This document shows positions 18,766 to 26,755 of a stretch of 64,000 bases of DNA, piece after piece. Source of the DNA: CAG-791 sp045546175 (lineage in GTDB: Bacteria > Bacillota > Clostridia > Lachnospirales > Lachnospiraceae); NCBI GenBank assembly GCA_045546175.1, contig JAZQCI010000029.1, positions 1 through 64,000 of the forward strand, written 5' to 3'. Each line of letters opens with the position of its first letter. Positions within the stretch are counted from its first letter, which is position 1. A program made the position numbers and the translations under genes. Under the pieces are notes generated by a model that was given only the letters and a program-made list of their open reading frames with translations, was not told the DNA's origin and did no database searches.

Positions 18766-19693
18766 AGGCCTTTTCCCTTCTCTTGAAATAAAACTGATGG
18801 TGTAGTTTGCGCACTATCTGGTCGCACTCTGTGTAACAGTAATCCGTTTTGTTCCTGTCGTTATCGCCAAACGTAAGTGTTTCTTCCGCGCCTGTCATAT
18901 TTCGCAGGTAGTCTGTCATATTCTGTACGGAGGCGTTCTTGCTATAGATTTTTATATATGAATATCCTTTGTAATCATCAGACGGATACGAAAGGATCTT
19001 AAGTTCTTCGTAGATATCGCTTCTTTTTATATCCTCTACCAGCTGCTCTATCTTTCTGGTCTCATCGACACACATCATGTATACTACCGGATGATCCTTT
19101 GGCCTTTCCTTGTTCAGGTAATTACGGTAGGGAGACTTATGCATTTTCCCATATATATCTTCAAGTACTTCCTGAATTGTCTCGGGATCAAGCGCTGATG
19201 TTGGCTCATCAAACAAAATGATCTTACTTTGTGAGCAAAGAGCCCTGGCAATTGCTATTCTCTGTTGTTGTCCCCCGGAAAGTGTCGTCGGATATACATC
19301 TGCTTTATCCTTTAATCCCACGATATCCAGATAATGGTATGCCAGCTCCTCAGCTTCTTTCTTGGGTTTATGATGAAGCTTCATAGGTGCAAGTGTAAGG
19401 TTTTTTAGAACAGTCATATGTGGATATAGATTAAACTGCTGGAATACCATCGAAGTACTTTCGCGAACCACTTTGGTTTTATTCTTTGAAGTCAGCTCAG
19501 TCCCGTCTATATAAACATGTCCACTACTTGGTGCCTCCAGAAAATTCATGCAGCGAACTGTTGTGGATTTTCCTGATCCGGACGGACCAATAATTACCAA
19601 TTTTTCTCCCTCTTCAACCTCAAGATTCACATCTTTTAATACGTGAAGATCCCCAAAGCTTTTATTTACATTTTCCAGCTTGATCATTGCCAT
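18731..19693 (-). CDS. Chimera: GlnQ-type ABC ATPase N-terminus fused to a HAD-phosphatase C-terminus
   Basis: Residues 1 to about 188 are an amino-acid ABC ATPase: IIGPSGSGKSTTVRCMN (Walker A), FQQFNLYPHMTV (Q loop), TLSGGQQQRIAIARAL, ILFDEPTSALDPE (Walker B, D loop). Then, where the H-loop should follow, the sequence changes to VYMMCVDETRKIEQLVEDIK and later LRNMTGAEETLTFGDNDRN. That resembles the C-terminal half of a Cof-type HAD hydrolase, with GDND as motif IV. The frame is open throughout. The ATPase lacks its switch histidine and no permease is nearby; the HAD part lacks its nucleophile. Probably a deletion fusion and inactive. The ATG at 19693 has AAAGGA upstream. Confidence 0.7.
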   Translation of the reverse strand: MAMIKLENVNKSFGDLHVLKDVNLEVEEGEKLVIIGPSGSGKSTTVRCMNFLEAPSSGHVYIDGTELTSKNKTKVVRESTSMVFQQFNLYPHMTVLKNLTLAPMKLHHKPKKEAEELAYHYLDIVGLKDKADVYPTTLSGGQQQRIAIARALCSQSKIILFDEPTSALDPETIQEVLEDIYGKMHKSPYRNYLNKERPKDHPVVYMMCVDETRKIEQLVEDIKRSDIYEELKILSYPSDDYKGYSYIKIYSKNASVQNMTDYLRNMTGAEETLTFGDNDRNKTDYCYTECDQIVRKLHHQFYFKRREKAYEQCKPAKTYR

Positions 19694-19723
19694 AGCTTGT
19701 TTTTCCTTTCCCAAATGCAAAGA

Positions 19724-19846
19724 TGGCGCTCCGGTATCAAGCCGAAACGCCATTGTCTCATTGCACTTATATAGGATTAGTTATAATGAAAAAGAATAAA
19801 AGAAAAGGCGCTCCGAAACACAGTGTGAATCAAAACGCCTTTGCAT
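19724..19846 (-). terminator. Two tandem hairpins between amidotransferase and ABC chimera
   Basis: On the minus strand AAAGGCG..CGCCTTTT (about 19802-19846) with a T-rich tail is an intrinsic terminator after the amidotransferase gene. A second hairpin ATGGCG..CGCCAT (about 19731-19756) just before the chimera shares the GGCGTTT and CGGAGCGCC ends, as if the element had been duplicated. AT-rich DNA between them could hold a promoter for the chimera. Confidence 0.55.
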
Positions 19847-19940
19847 GTATACAAGTATATGGTTTGTATTTATTTTGACAATTGCTATTTTATACAAAAA
19901 TTTTGCGACAATATCCTGATCTTATCATTTTTTAGCCAAA

Positions 19941-20652
19941 TCAAAGCTCCTGACAATGTTTTACAAACTCCCTGAATATCAGCTTGCTGTTATCATCCAC
20001 TCTATATGAAAATTCCGGATGCCACTGTACAGCCCAAACAAACCTCTTTTCTGGTAGTTCCACTGCTTCCACCAGTCCATCTTCTGATACTGCCATGACT
20101 TTCAATTCATCAGCAACATCTTTTACTGCCTGATGATGATAGCTGTTTACGCTTATGACATATTCCCGAAGAAGTCTGTAAAGTCCTGAATCCTGTATAA
20201 TCTTCACTTCAGGGATTGGAACATCATAGGGAGGGTTCTGATGATGTTCTGTTTCTGATGGGTGCTGCTTTCCTAAGTCCTGGTAAAGAGTTCCACCAAG
20301 AAAAGCATTTATAAACTGTATTCCCCTGCATATTCCCAAGATAGGGATGTCTTTTTCAAGAGCCTGTCTAAGCAGTTCTTTTTCCATGCTATCCCTGACT
20401 GCGTTACAAACAACCGAATCATCAAGCTTCTCCTCTCCGTATAAGCCTGGTGATACATCATGTCCGCCTGTCATCATAATCCCCATCCACTGTGTCAAGA
20501 AGTTGATTAATAGCGGCTTTATCTTCAGTCAATGGTAAAATTATCGGTATCCCTCCAGCTTCCGTTATTCCATCCATGTATCCTGGAAGCATCCACAGAC
20601 TTTCCTTTTCATCATCAAATAATGGAACAAGACCAATAATAGGTTTTTTCAT
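19941..20652 (-). pseudogene. Class I glutamine amidotransferase (peptidase C26), single frameshift
   Basis: The start (MKKPIIGLVPLFDDEKESLWMLPGY) and the remainder (MMTGGHDVSPGLYGE, GICRGIQFINAFLGGTLYQDL with the nucleophilic Cys, SYHHQAV, AVQWHPEFS with the catalytic His) are in different frames. They rejoin if one base is removed from the G4 run at 20481-20484. Full length would be about 236 residues, normal for gamma-glutamyl-GABA hydrolase or gamma-glutamyl-peptide hydrolase (PuuD-like). The start overlaps the NadE stop (ATGA). A sequencing slip in the homopolymer cannot be excluded, in which case the gene is intact. Confidence 0.8.
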
Positions 20653-22559
20653 AAGTTATCAAGTTCCTCCAGCCATGTATTCACGCAAGCATCAGATGGC
20701 ATCCTAAGATCGCCTCTGGGCGAAACAGCCACAGAGCCGACTTTTGGTCCGTCTGGAAGGCAACTCCTCTTAAACTGCTGCGCAAAGAATCTTCTATAAA
20801 ATGTCTTTTCCCATTTCAGAATAACGTCATCCGAATATTCACCGGTGAAAGCGTTTTTTGCCAATCTGTATATCTTGCCGGGACTTTGCGAAAGCCTTAG
20901 CATATGATAGAGGAAAAAGTCGTGAAGTTCGTACGGTCCGACTAAATCTTCAGTCTTCTGGGTGATTTCACCTCCATCTGGTGGCAATAACTCTGGCGAT
21001 ACAGGTGTATCTAAAATATCATATAAAGTTTCTCTGAGCTTTCTGTCATCAGTAGTATCTGCGTAGTACTGTACAAGATATCTAACCAGAGTCTTCGGTA
21101 CTGAGGAATTCACCGCATACATCGACATATGGTCACCATTGTAAGTAGCCCATCCGAGCGCAAGCTCAGATAAATCCCCCGTACCAATTACTATGCCGTT
21201 TTCCTTATTGGCAATATCCATCAGAATCTGGGTCCTCTCGCGGGCCTGGCTGTTTTCATAGGTAACGTCATGAGCATTTTCATCATGACAAATATCAGCA
21301 AAATGCTGTTTAACAGCCTTACTTATATTAACTTCCATAAATGATGCACCTATCTCTTTTATGAGCCCTACTGCATTTTCATATGTCCTGTCTGTAGTAC
21401 CAAAGCCCGGCATTGTGACTGCTATAATTCCATTTCGATCGAAGTTCAGATAGTCAAATGCCTTTGCAAGAACAAGAAATGCAAGTGTCGAGTCAAGGCC
21501 GCCTGATATACCAATAACTGCTGTCTTACATCCGATATGATCAAGTCTTTTTCTTAATCCCATTGCCTGTATGGTAAGGATCTCATTACATCGCATGTCG
21601 CGTTCCTGTCCCAAAGCAGGTACAAACGGATTGGGATCAATATGTCTTGTCAGTTCTGCATGTTCCTTATTCAGTGAGAAACCCACGTGGTTATACTTGA
21701 CGCTGGAATCTGCCTCATATGTTGTCATATGTCTTCTTTCAGATTCAAGATATTCCAAATCAATCTCTGATACGATCATATTTTCAGAGAAACGCCCCGA
21801 TTCACACAGTACATTTCCATTTTCTGCTATTATATTATGCCCGGAGTATACAACATCCTGAGTGGATTCACCAGGACCTGCAGATGCATACAGATACGCA
21901 CAGACCAGCCTTGCAGACTGGGAGCTAACAAGATTTCTGCGATATCTACTCTTGCCAATTATCTCATTGGAAGCAGAAAGATTGGCTATTACTGTCGCTC
22001 CAGCCAGACAGTGTGCAGTACTTGGCGGATCCGGCACCCACAAATCTTCACAAAGCTCAGATGCAACTCTAAATGACGGCATCTCATTGCACTCAAACAG
22101 GATATTTCTGCTTATTTGTACAGCTCGCCCACCAATATTGATAACTGTATCTAATTCTCTTCCAGAATAGAAGTGCCTTGCTTCGTAGAACTCGTTATAA
22201 TTTGGCAAGAATGTCTTTGGCACAATTCCCAATATTTCTCCATTACATAAAGCTGCTGCAACATTGTATAGTTTTGCATCAACCGAGAGTGGCAATCCCA
22301 CAAAAATCAGTGCATCCACGCCCTGACTATGCTTAGCTATTTTGAGCAGAGCTTCCTTTGTTGCTTCCAATAATCTGTCCTGAAAAAACAAATCCTGGCA
22401 GGTATAACCCGTTATACACAGTTCCGGAAATACCATCAGCTTTACTTTTTTCCCAGCAGCTTCTTCTATGCATTTGCATATTTCATTACAGTTAAACTCT
22501 ACATCTGCAACCCTTACATTTGGAGTAATAGCTGCAACTTTTAAATATCCGTCTATCAT
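20649..22559 (-). CDS. nadE: Glutamine-dependent NAD+ synthase
   Basis: 636 residues. The N-terminal carbon-nitrogen hydrolase domain (MVFPELCITGYTCQDLF with Glu, PKTFLPNYNEFYEARHF with Lys, FRVASELCEDLWVP with Cys) frees ammonia from glutamine. The C-terminal synthase domain (TAVIGISGGLDSTLAFLVLAK, the PP-loop) uses it with ATP to convert deamido-NAD to NAD. Length and domain order are those of the long bacterial NadE. It is translationally coupled to the amidotransferase gene behind it. It may be a second copy carried by the AT-rich island or the only nadE; the window cannot tell. Confidence 0.92.
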   Translation of the reverse strand: MIDGYLKVAAITPNVRVADVEFNCNEICKCIEEAAGKKVKLMVFPELCITGYTCQDLFFQDRLLEATKEALLKIAKHSQGVDALIFVGLPLSVDAKLYNVAAALCNGEILGIVPKTFLPNYNEFYEARHFYSGRELDTVINIGGRAVQISRNILFECNEMPSFRVASELCEDLWVPDPPSTAHCLAGATVIANLSASNEIIGKSRYRRNLVSSQSARLVCAYLYASAGPGESTQDVVYSGHNIIAENGNVLCESGRFSENMIVSEIDLEYLESERRHMTTYEADSSVKYNHVGFSLNKEHAELTRHIDPNPFVPALGQERDMRCNEILTIQAMGLRKRLDHIGCKTAVIGISGGLDSTLAFLVLAKAFDYLNFDRNGIIAVTMPGFGTTDRTYENAVGLIKEIGASFMEVNISKAVKQHFADICHDENAHDVTYENSQARERTQILMDIANKENGIVIGTGDLSELALGWATYNGDHMSMYAVNSSVPKTLVRYLVQYYADTTDDRKLRETLYDILDTPVSPELLPPDGGEITQKTEDLVGPYELHDFFLYHMLRLSQSPGKIYRLAKNAFTGEYSDDVILKWEKTFYRRFFAQQFKRSCLPDGPKVGSVAVSPRGDLRMPSDACVNTWLEELDNL

Positions 22560-22572
22560 TTCCCTATCTTCC

Positions 22573-22848
22573 TTATATTCTTAGTTGTTTTTGAAAACAT
22601 ATTGCCCCTTCCAATTTGTCATATGGAGGATAATTAGGCATTCTGGTATAACCAAGCCTGGCATACAATCCAACAGCATCCTTCATGGCTGGTGAATTAG
22701 ACACAATAGATAACGCACCAAATAATGATTTAGCATCTACGTGTCTGCTTCACTGACTTAGATCCGCATCTGCTTCACTTTTTTCAATGATATCTACAAA
22801 GCTTCTTATTTTTTCAACGCTATCAAGCAAAACACTCACCTGTTTCAT
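22573..22848 (-). pseudogene. HPr-like / GNAT chimera with an in-frame stop
   Basis: Reading from 22848: MKQVSVLLDSVEKIRSFVDI, then EADADLSQ, a TGA at 22750-22752, then SRHVDAKSLFGALSI. That is the whole plan of an HPr-like phosphocarrier paralog, with TGA in place of a Gly codon. From about 22700 the frame changes character to MKDAVGLYARLGYTRMPNYPPYDKLEG, the last third of a GNAT acetyltransferase, up to a stop at 22573. So a deletion joined two genes and a nonsense mutation followed. It fills the space between NadE and the RelA-like gene. Confidence 0.65.
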
Positions 22849-22868
22849 TACTATAATTCCTTCATATT

Positions 22869-23858
22869 TTAATCTATAATGTCATTCTGAAACCTTGACA
22901 GATGCTCATATGGCAAGATAAGCCTTCCCCTGTATAATCCACATCCGTCATTTACAAGTTGATTGTTTACCGCCCCAAACATATTTACATCAACCTTGGC
23001 CAGATCAAGCCCCTGCAACAGCATTCCCTTCTCATAAGCCTCATCAAAATAAGTGCATTCCCCCGAAGGTACTGCATCCCTACGGCTTCTCTCTTTATCC
23101 TGTCTCTTCTCATATCCAAGGTGATGTGCCGGTCCTATCTCAGCATAATCATCCATCTGTTTGGTACGCATCTGCACTTCAAGGTAAGACCTGGACTGAT
23201 TATCATAGAAGGTAATGTGAAGAGATTTATATCCATAGGGACTAGGATTCTTTATATAGTCCCTGTAATATGGCCTTAATGATTCTGTTATCATCTCAGA
23301 AGGTTCTTTCCCTGGTATTCCATAGATTTCTGCCGTAAAGCCTTTCTCTTCCAGAAACCCCGGAAGCGCATTGGCAATCTCGTAGAGATACTTAAGTTCT
23401 ATCTCCTCTCGTTTTTCACCATCCTTAAGGTGACAGACAGGCATGGATATAACTATGCGATAAGCAATAAGATCACGTATGGGACCAATCTGCTGTTTAA
23501 GCTCTGTGATACTTGGGAAAGAAGTGTTTTTCTCATAGTAATCATATACATGTTCTACTATGTTTCCATAGAATTTCTGTTCCGCTCTTATAAGCGATTT
23601 GATTCTTCCCTTAAAAGTAAACGCTAGAAAAGGGTATTCACTTGACATATATTTGTAAAATTCCCTGAGTCGCTGGGACTGAGAAGTAAGGAAATCATTA
23701 TGTTCAAGAAGTTCCATCAGCTGCAAAAGGAAATTACAGTGAATCATATCCATACCATTTTGTGTCTTTTTAGCATCTTCTTTCAAATCATTGTGATATC
23801 TCTGCAGAATCTTTAAGACTGTGTCCCCTGAATACAGGTAATCATTCAATGTAATCAT
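22869..23858 (-). CDS. RelA/SpoT-domain nucleotidyltransferase (small alarmone synthetase-like)
   Basis: About 329 residues. The synthetase core shows FKGRIKSLIRAEQKFYGN, IGPIRDLIAYRIVISMP, SPYGYKSLHITF and YLEVQMRTKQMDDYAEIGPAHHLGYE, the same blocks as in (p)ppGpp synthetases; there is no hydrolase HD domain. Some members make (p)ppGpp or (p)ppApp, others are toxins or modify RNA. A further 60 helical residues precede the core and there is a unique C-terminal tail. The ATG at 23858 has GGAGG nine bases upstream. It is separated from the right neighbour by a terminator. Confidence 0.85.
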   Translation of the reverse strand: MITLNDYLYSGDTVLKILQRYHNDLKEDAKKTQNGMDMIHCNFLLQLMELLEHNDFLTSQSQRLREFYKYMSSEYPFLAFTFKGRIKSLIRAEQKFYGNIVEHVYDYYEKNTSFPSITELKQQIGPIRDLIAYRIVISMPVCHLKDGEKREEIELKYLYEIANALPGFLEEKGFTAEIYGIPGKEPSEMITESLRPYYRDYIKNPSPYGYKSLHITFYDNQSRSYLEVQMRTKQMDDYAEIGPAHHLGYEKRQDKERSRRDAVPSGECTYFDEAYEKGMLLQGLDLAKVDVNMFGAVNNQLVNDGCGLYRGRLILPYEHLSRFQNDIID

Positions 23859-23902
23859 TCCCCAGATCCTCCCTTTCACAAATCTTACCTAACAGAAAAA
23901 GG

Positions 23903-23937
23903 CAAAGACACCATCATCTCTGAAAGCGTCTTTGCCT
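23903..23937 (-). terminator. Terminator between restriction-enzyme remnant and RelA-like gene
   Basis: Minus strand GGCAAAGAC and GTCTTTGCC arms with a 17-base loop followed by TTTTTC. It ends transcription of the gene at 23994-24392. Confidence 0.7.
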
Positions 23938-23993
23938 CTAACCTATATAATATCACAATTATATGCATCATCATGCAAGAAATATACAGATTG

Positions 23994-24392
23994 TTAAAAT
24001 ATTTGTATCGAAAGCTTTTGTAAATATAACGGGCAATGAATTCTGATTTCCTCTTCGTCGTTCTTCAACACCAATTCTTCATTAACGTCATCGAACGGTT
24101 GTTTTGGTATTATCTTAAAATCATGGGGTACGTTGTTGCATATGTCTTCATAATCATATCCAAGTACATTCGTCACTTGATGATCTATTTTTTCGAGTTT
24201 TGCTATTTTTTCCCCATAAGCAGACAACCTCAAGAACGTTTGTTTGTCTGCCACAAACGGGATTCTTGTTCTGGCATCTGATTGATTGGGTGTATATAAT
24301 ACTCCTCTAAACTTCTCCAGATAAACCTGTGAACACATTACGGCATAAGTATAATCTTCATTTGAATTCATTCCTCGGCTCCATTGTACCAT
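23994..24392 (-). pseudogene. C-terminal fragment, possibly of a restriction/helicase protein
   Basis: 132 codons with no ribosome site and an abrupt beginning. The stretch FRGVLYTPNQSDARTRIPFVADKQTFLRLSAYGEKIAKLE resembles the piece of type ISP-like restriction-modification proteins that reads roughly YRxRFxxxLxxxLPRIPxxxxxxxFxxxGxxLAxLH. The rest, NVLGYDYEDICNNVPHDFK and a tail, is not recognised. I take it as the 3' end of a large gene whose front was lost at the edge of the AT-rich island. The identification is weak. Confidence 0.35.
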
Positions 24393-24395
24393 CTA

Positions 24396-24434
24396 ACAGA
24401 AAAAGCGCCCACCGCCATTATGGCGATGAACGCG
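24396..24434 (-). terminator. Terminator-like hairpin
   Basis: The minus strand reads GCG, CGCCAT, AA, TGGCG, then CGC and TTTTT. It follows the small frameshifted remnant to its right. Confidence 0.5.
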
Positions 24435-24488
24435 AATTCCAGTTCACACTACTCTAAACATCTTCTTACTCTCTCCTCCGCCGGAGAT

Positions 24489-24655
24489 CTACTGCTGTTC
24501 TCTCCTGGCCGACTCGACTTCCTCCATCCTGGCCATCTCCGCCGCTGCATCCTCCACGATCGTGTAGACCCCGACAGGGCACTGCCGGACCGTAGCATCA
24601 ATTTCCGGAAATAAATGTTGTCATAGTATTTGTCTCCTTTTTCATGATCTCGAAC
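24489..24655 (-). pseudogene. Small frameshifted coding remnant, unidentified
   Basis: The minus strand reads RDHEKGDKYYDNIYF in one frame and, after a one-base shift, PEIDATVRQCPVGVYTIVED and AAEMARMEEVESARREQQ to a stop at 24489. The composition is protein-like and neither half has a start with a ribosome site. No family is recognised. The rest of 24435-24740 is the control region of the RHH gene. Confidence 0.35.
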
Positions 24656-24669
24656 ATTTATCGCTTTTT

Positions 24670-24683
24670 ACATAGTCCTATGT
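24670..24683. promoter_or_regulatory. Palindrome ACATAG-TC-CTATGT, candidate operator
   Basis: A perfect 6+6 palindrome about 60 bases before the ribbon-helix-helix gene, next to a TATACT -10-like box at 24696. RHH proteins commonly repress their own promoters at short palindromes. Position is the only support. Confidence 0.4.
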
Positions 24684-24740
24684 ATCAATTTGTGCTATAC
24701 TTTACAAAGATATCAATGAATTTCTTCCCGGAGGATTATC

Positions 24741-24956
24741 ATGAGTGGTGAAAAACCCGGCGCTTACAAAGGCTTAATCGAAGCTCGGAAAAGAGCGAAT
24801 AAGAAATATCATGATCGCTTTGTCGAAATAAAGGTTCGCGTCACCCCTGAGAAGCGTTCCATCATTAAGGAACACGCTGAGAGCATGGGCGAAAGCGCAA
24901 CTGCCTTCATTAACCGGGCAATCGATGAAGCCATGGCCCGGGACCACGAGCATTAA
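24741..24956 (+). CDS. Ribbon-helix-helix DNA-binding protein (Arc/antitoxin type)
   Basis: 71 residues. After a basic N-terminus, FVEIKVRVTPEKRSIIKEHAESMGESATAFINRAIDEAM is a classic ribbon-helix-helix: a beta strand with alternating residues, helix, turn and helix. Such proteins are antitoxins or copy-number repressors. No toxin gene follows within 300 bases, so it is an orphan. CCCGGAGG precedes the ATG. Confidence 0.82.
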   Translation: MSGEKPGAYKGLIEARKRANKKYHDRFVEIKVRVTPEKRSIIKEHAESMGESATAFINRAIDEAMARDHEH

Positions 24957-25197
24957 CGGATGATTCATCTATTCATGAACAATCTTGGGTTGTGTAATTG
25001 TCTACATAACAGTCATTTCCGAGCAAGGCCCCCACTTAAAATCTGATTTGAAAATACCGTTTTTAAATGGTCTAAACGTGGTCTAAATCAGAAGCGCCCA
25101 GAAGCTTTTCTTCTCGTTAAATCCGACATCTGCCGCGACCGGCATGTTGCATGGCTGCGGGCTTACAGAGGCAGAAGTTTTGTGCAACTTTTAGGGA

Positions 25198-25226
25198 TTG
25201 ACACTTTTCAATCAGAATACTAAAAT
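25198..25226 (+). promoter_or_regulatory. Sigma-A promoter of the aminotransferase operon
   Basis: TTGACA (25198-25203), 17-base spacer, TAAAAT (25221-25226). Predicted start near 25233, ten bases before the first leader terminator. The 24957-25197 stretch before it shows no gene. Confidence 0.75.
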
Positions 25227-25243
25227 CGCAAGTAAAGGCAAAG

Positions 25244-25325
25244 GAGTTCGCAGACGCGGGCTCTTTTTTTGTTATAGGACCGAAACAAGGGCGTTTCATG
25301 GCTTTTGCCGTGAGACGCCTTTTTT
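25244..25325 (+). terminator. Two tandem terminators in the operon leader
   Basis: Hairpin 1: GAGTTCGC/GCGGGCTC (25244-25263) with loop AGAC and seven T. Hairpin 2: GGCGTTTCATGGC/GCCGTGAGACGCC (25290-25319) with loop TTTT and six T. Both lie between the promoter and the ATG at 25361. Unless a factor or ligand prevents it, most transcripts should stop here, which implies attenuation control of the operon. Confidence 0.75.
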
Positions 25326-25360
25326 CGTACAAAAGATGTCTTGTAAGGAGGAAAAGTAAA

Positions 25361-26716
25361 ATGTTAAGAGATGAACTGCCGAAGATCGTTACAGACCAGG
25401 TACCGGGGCCGAAGGCCTCGGAGATCCTGAAGCGCCGCAATGCCGCGGTTCCGAATGCGCTCTGCGGGGACACCTACCCCATTGTGATCAATAGGGGCGA
25501 GGGCGCAATGCTCGAGGATGTAGACGGCAATATCTTCCTCGACTGGATAGGCGGCGTGGGAGTGCTGAATATCGGCTACACAAATCCTGAGGTCGTCGAG
25601 GCTGTAAAGGAACAGTCGGAAAAATACTTCCATACCATCTTCAATATCGTCGTGCATGACGGCTATGTGACGCTTGCGGAAAAGCTGAACGAGATCGTTC
25701 CCGTAAGGGGCGATAAGAAAAAGACCTATTTTGCCAATTCCGGCGCTGAGTGCGACGAGAATGCGATCAAGGTCGCAAAAGCCTATACCGGAAGGAATAA
25801 CGTGATCTGCTTTACCGGGGCTTTCCATGGCAGGACAAATCTTACGATGGCGCTCACCGCAAAGAAATCCTACGCGCTTGGCATGGGACCTTTCCCGGCG
25901 GGTATATACCGTGCGCCTTATCCGTATCTGTACCGCGCGCCGAAGGGATATACCGAAGAAGAGGCAGTGGCATATTACCTCGATGAACTCGAAAGGGTGC
26001 TGGACGAGGGAGCGCCCGCGGATGAAGTTGCCTGCATGATCGTGGAGCCGATACAGGGCGAGGGCGGTTTCATACCGGCTCCCATCGAGTGGGTAAAGGC
26101 AGTCAGGAGGCTTTGCGATGAGCACGGTATCCTGCTGATCGCAGATGAAGTGCAGTGCGGGAACTGCCGTTCGGGAAGGTATTTCGCGTCTGAGTATTGG
26201 GCAGAGGCAGGTTGTGCGCCGGATATCCTCACCACCGCAAAATCTCTTGGGGCGGGTGTGCCGATCAGCGCGATCACGGCAAGGCAGGAGATCATGGATT
26301 CCGTACCGGCAGGTGTCATCGGAGGAACATATTGCGGAAATCCTCTTGCCTGCGCAGCGGCATTAAAGACGATGGAAATTATGAAGAGAGATGACTATGC
26401 GGGCAAGGCAGAGCATATCGGGAAAATTGTCACGGACGGCTGGAAGGAACTCCAAGAAAAATACCCTGTGATCGGTGATATACGCGGACTTGGGGCTATG
26501 GTCGGCATCGAGTTCGTGGAGGACAGACAGACCAAAGAGCCTGCAAGCGCACTTGTTTCGCGGCTTTTGCAAAATGCGCTCAAAATGGGGCTTTTAATGG
26601 AAAATTCCGGAAATTACGGAAACGTGATCCGGTTTCTGGCACCGCTTACGATGAGGGACGAACAGGCAAAACGGGGTCTGGAGATCTTCGAAGAGGCACT
26701 CAAGGCGTCATTATGA
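25361..26716 (+). CDS. Class III aminotransferase (GabT-like)
   Basis: 451 residues, PLP-dependent fold type I. YFANSGAECDENAIKVAKAYTGR binds the cofactor phosphate, FHGRTNLTMALT and ACMIVEPIQGEGGF follow, LLIADEVQCG holds the PLP aspartate, and the Schiff-base lysine is in TTAKSLGAGVP near residue 294. It moves an omega-amino group to a keto acid; 4-aminobutyrate, 5-aminovalerate and putrescine are the usual substrates. The ATG at 25361 has TAAGGAGG upstream. First gene of a six-gene operon. Confidence 0.88.
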   Translation: MLRDELPKIVTDQVPGPKASEILKRRNAAVPNALCGDTYPIVINRGEGAMLEDVDGNIFLDWIGGVGVLNIGYTNPEVVEAVKEQSEKYFHTIFNIVVHDGYVTLAEKLNEIVPVRGDKKKTYFANSGAECDENAIKVAKAYTGRNNVICFTGAFHGRTNLTMALTAKKSYALGMGPFPAGIYRAPYPYLYRAPKGYTEEEAVAYYLDELERVLDEGAPADEVACMIVEPIQGEGGFIPAPIEWVKAVRRLCDEHGILLIADEVQCGNCRSGRYFASEYWAEAGCAPDILTTAKSLGAGVPISAITARQEIMDSVPAGVIGGTYCGNPLACAAALKTMEIMKRDDYAGKAEHIGKIVTDGWKELQEKYPVIGDIRGLGAMVGIEFVEDRQTKEPASALVSRLLQNALKMGLLMENSGNYGNVIRFLAPLTMRDEQAKRGLEIFEEALKASL

Positions 26717-26755
26717 TCCTCAAAAACCCAACACTCTTTTAGAAAGGAGTAAAAA

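Noticed and set aside
24741..24956. Toxin-antitoxin pair with the RHH protein
   Set aside because: No toxin-like gene lies within 300 bases on either strand; the neighbour at 24489-24655 is frameshifted and not toxin-like.
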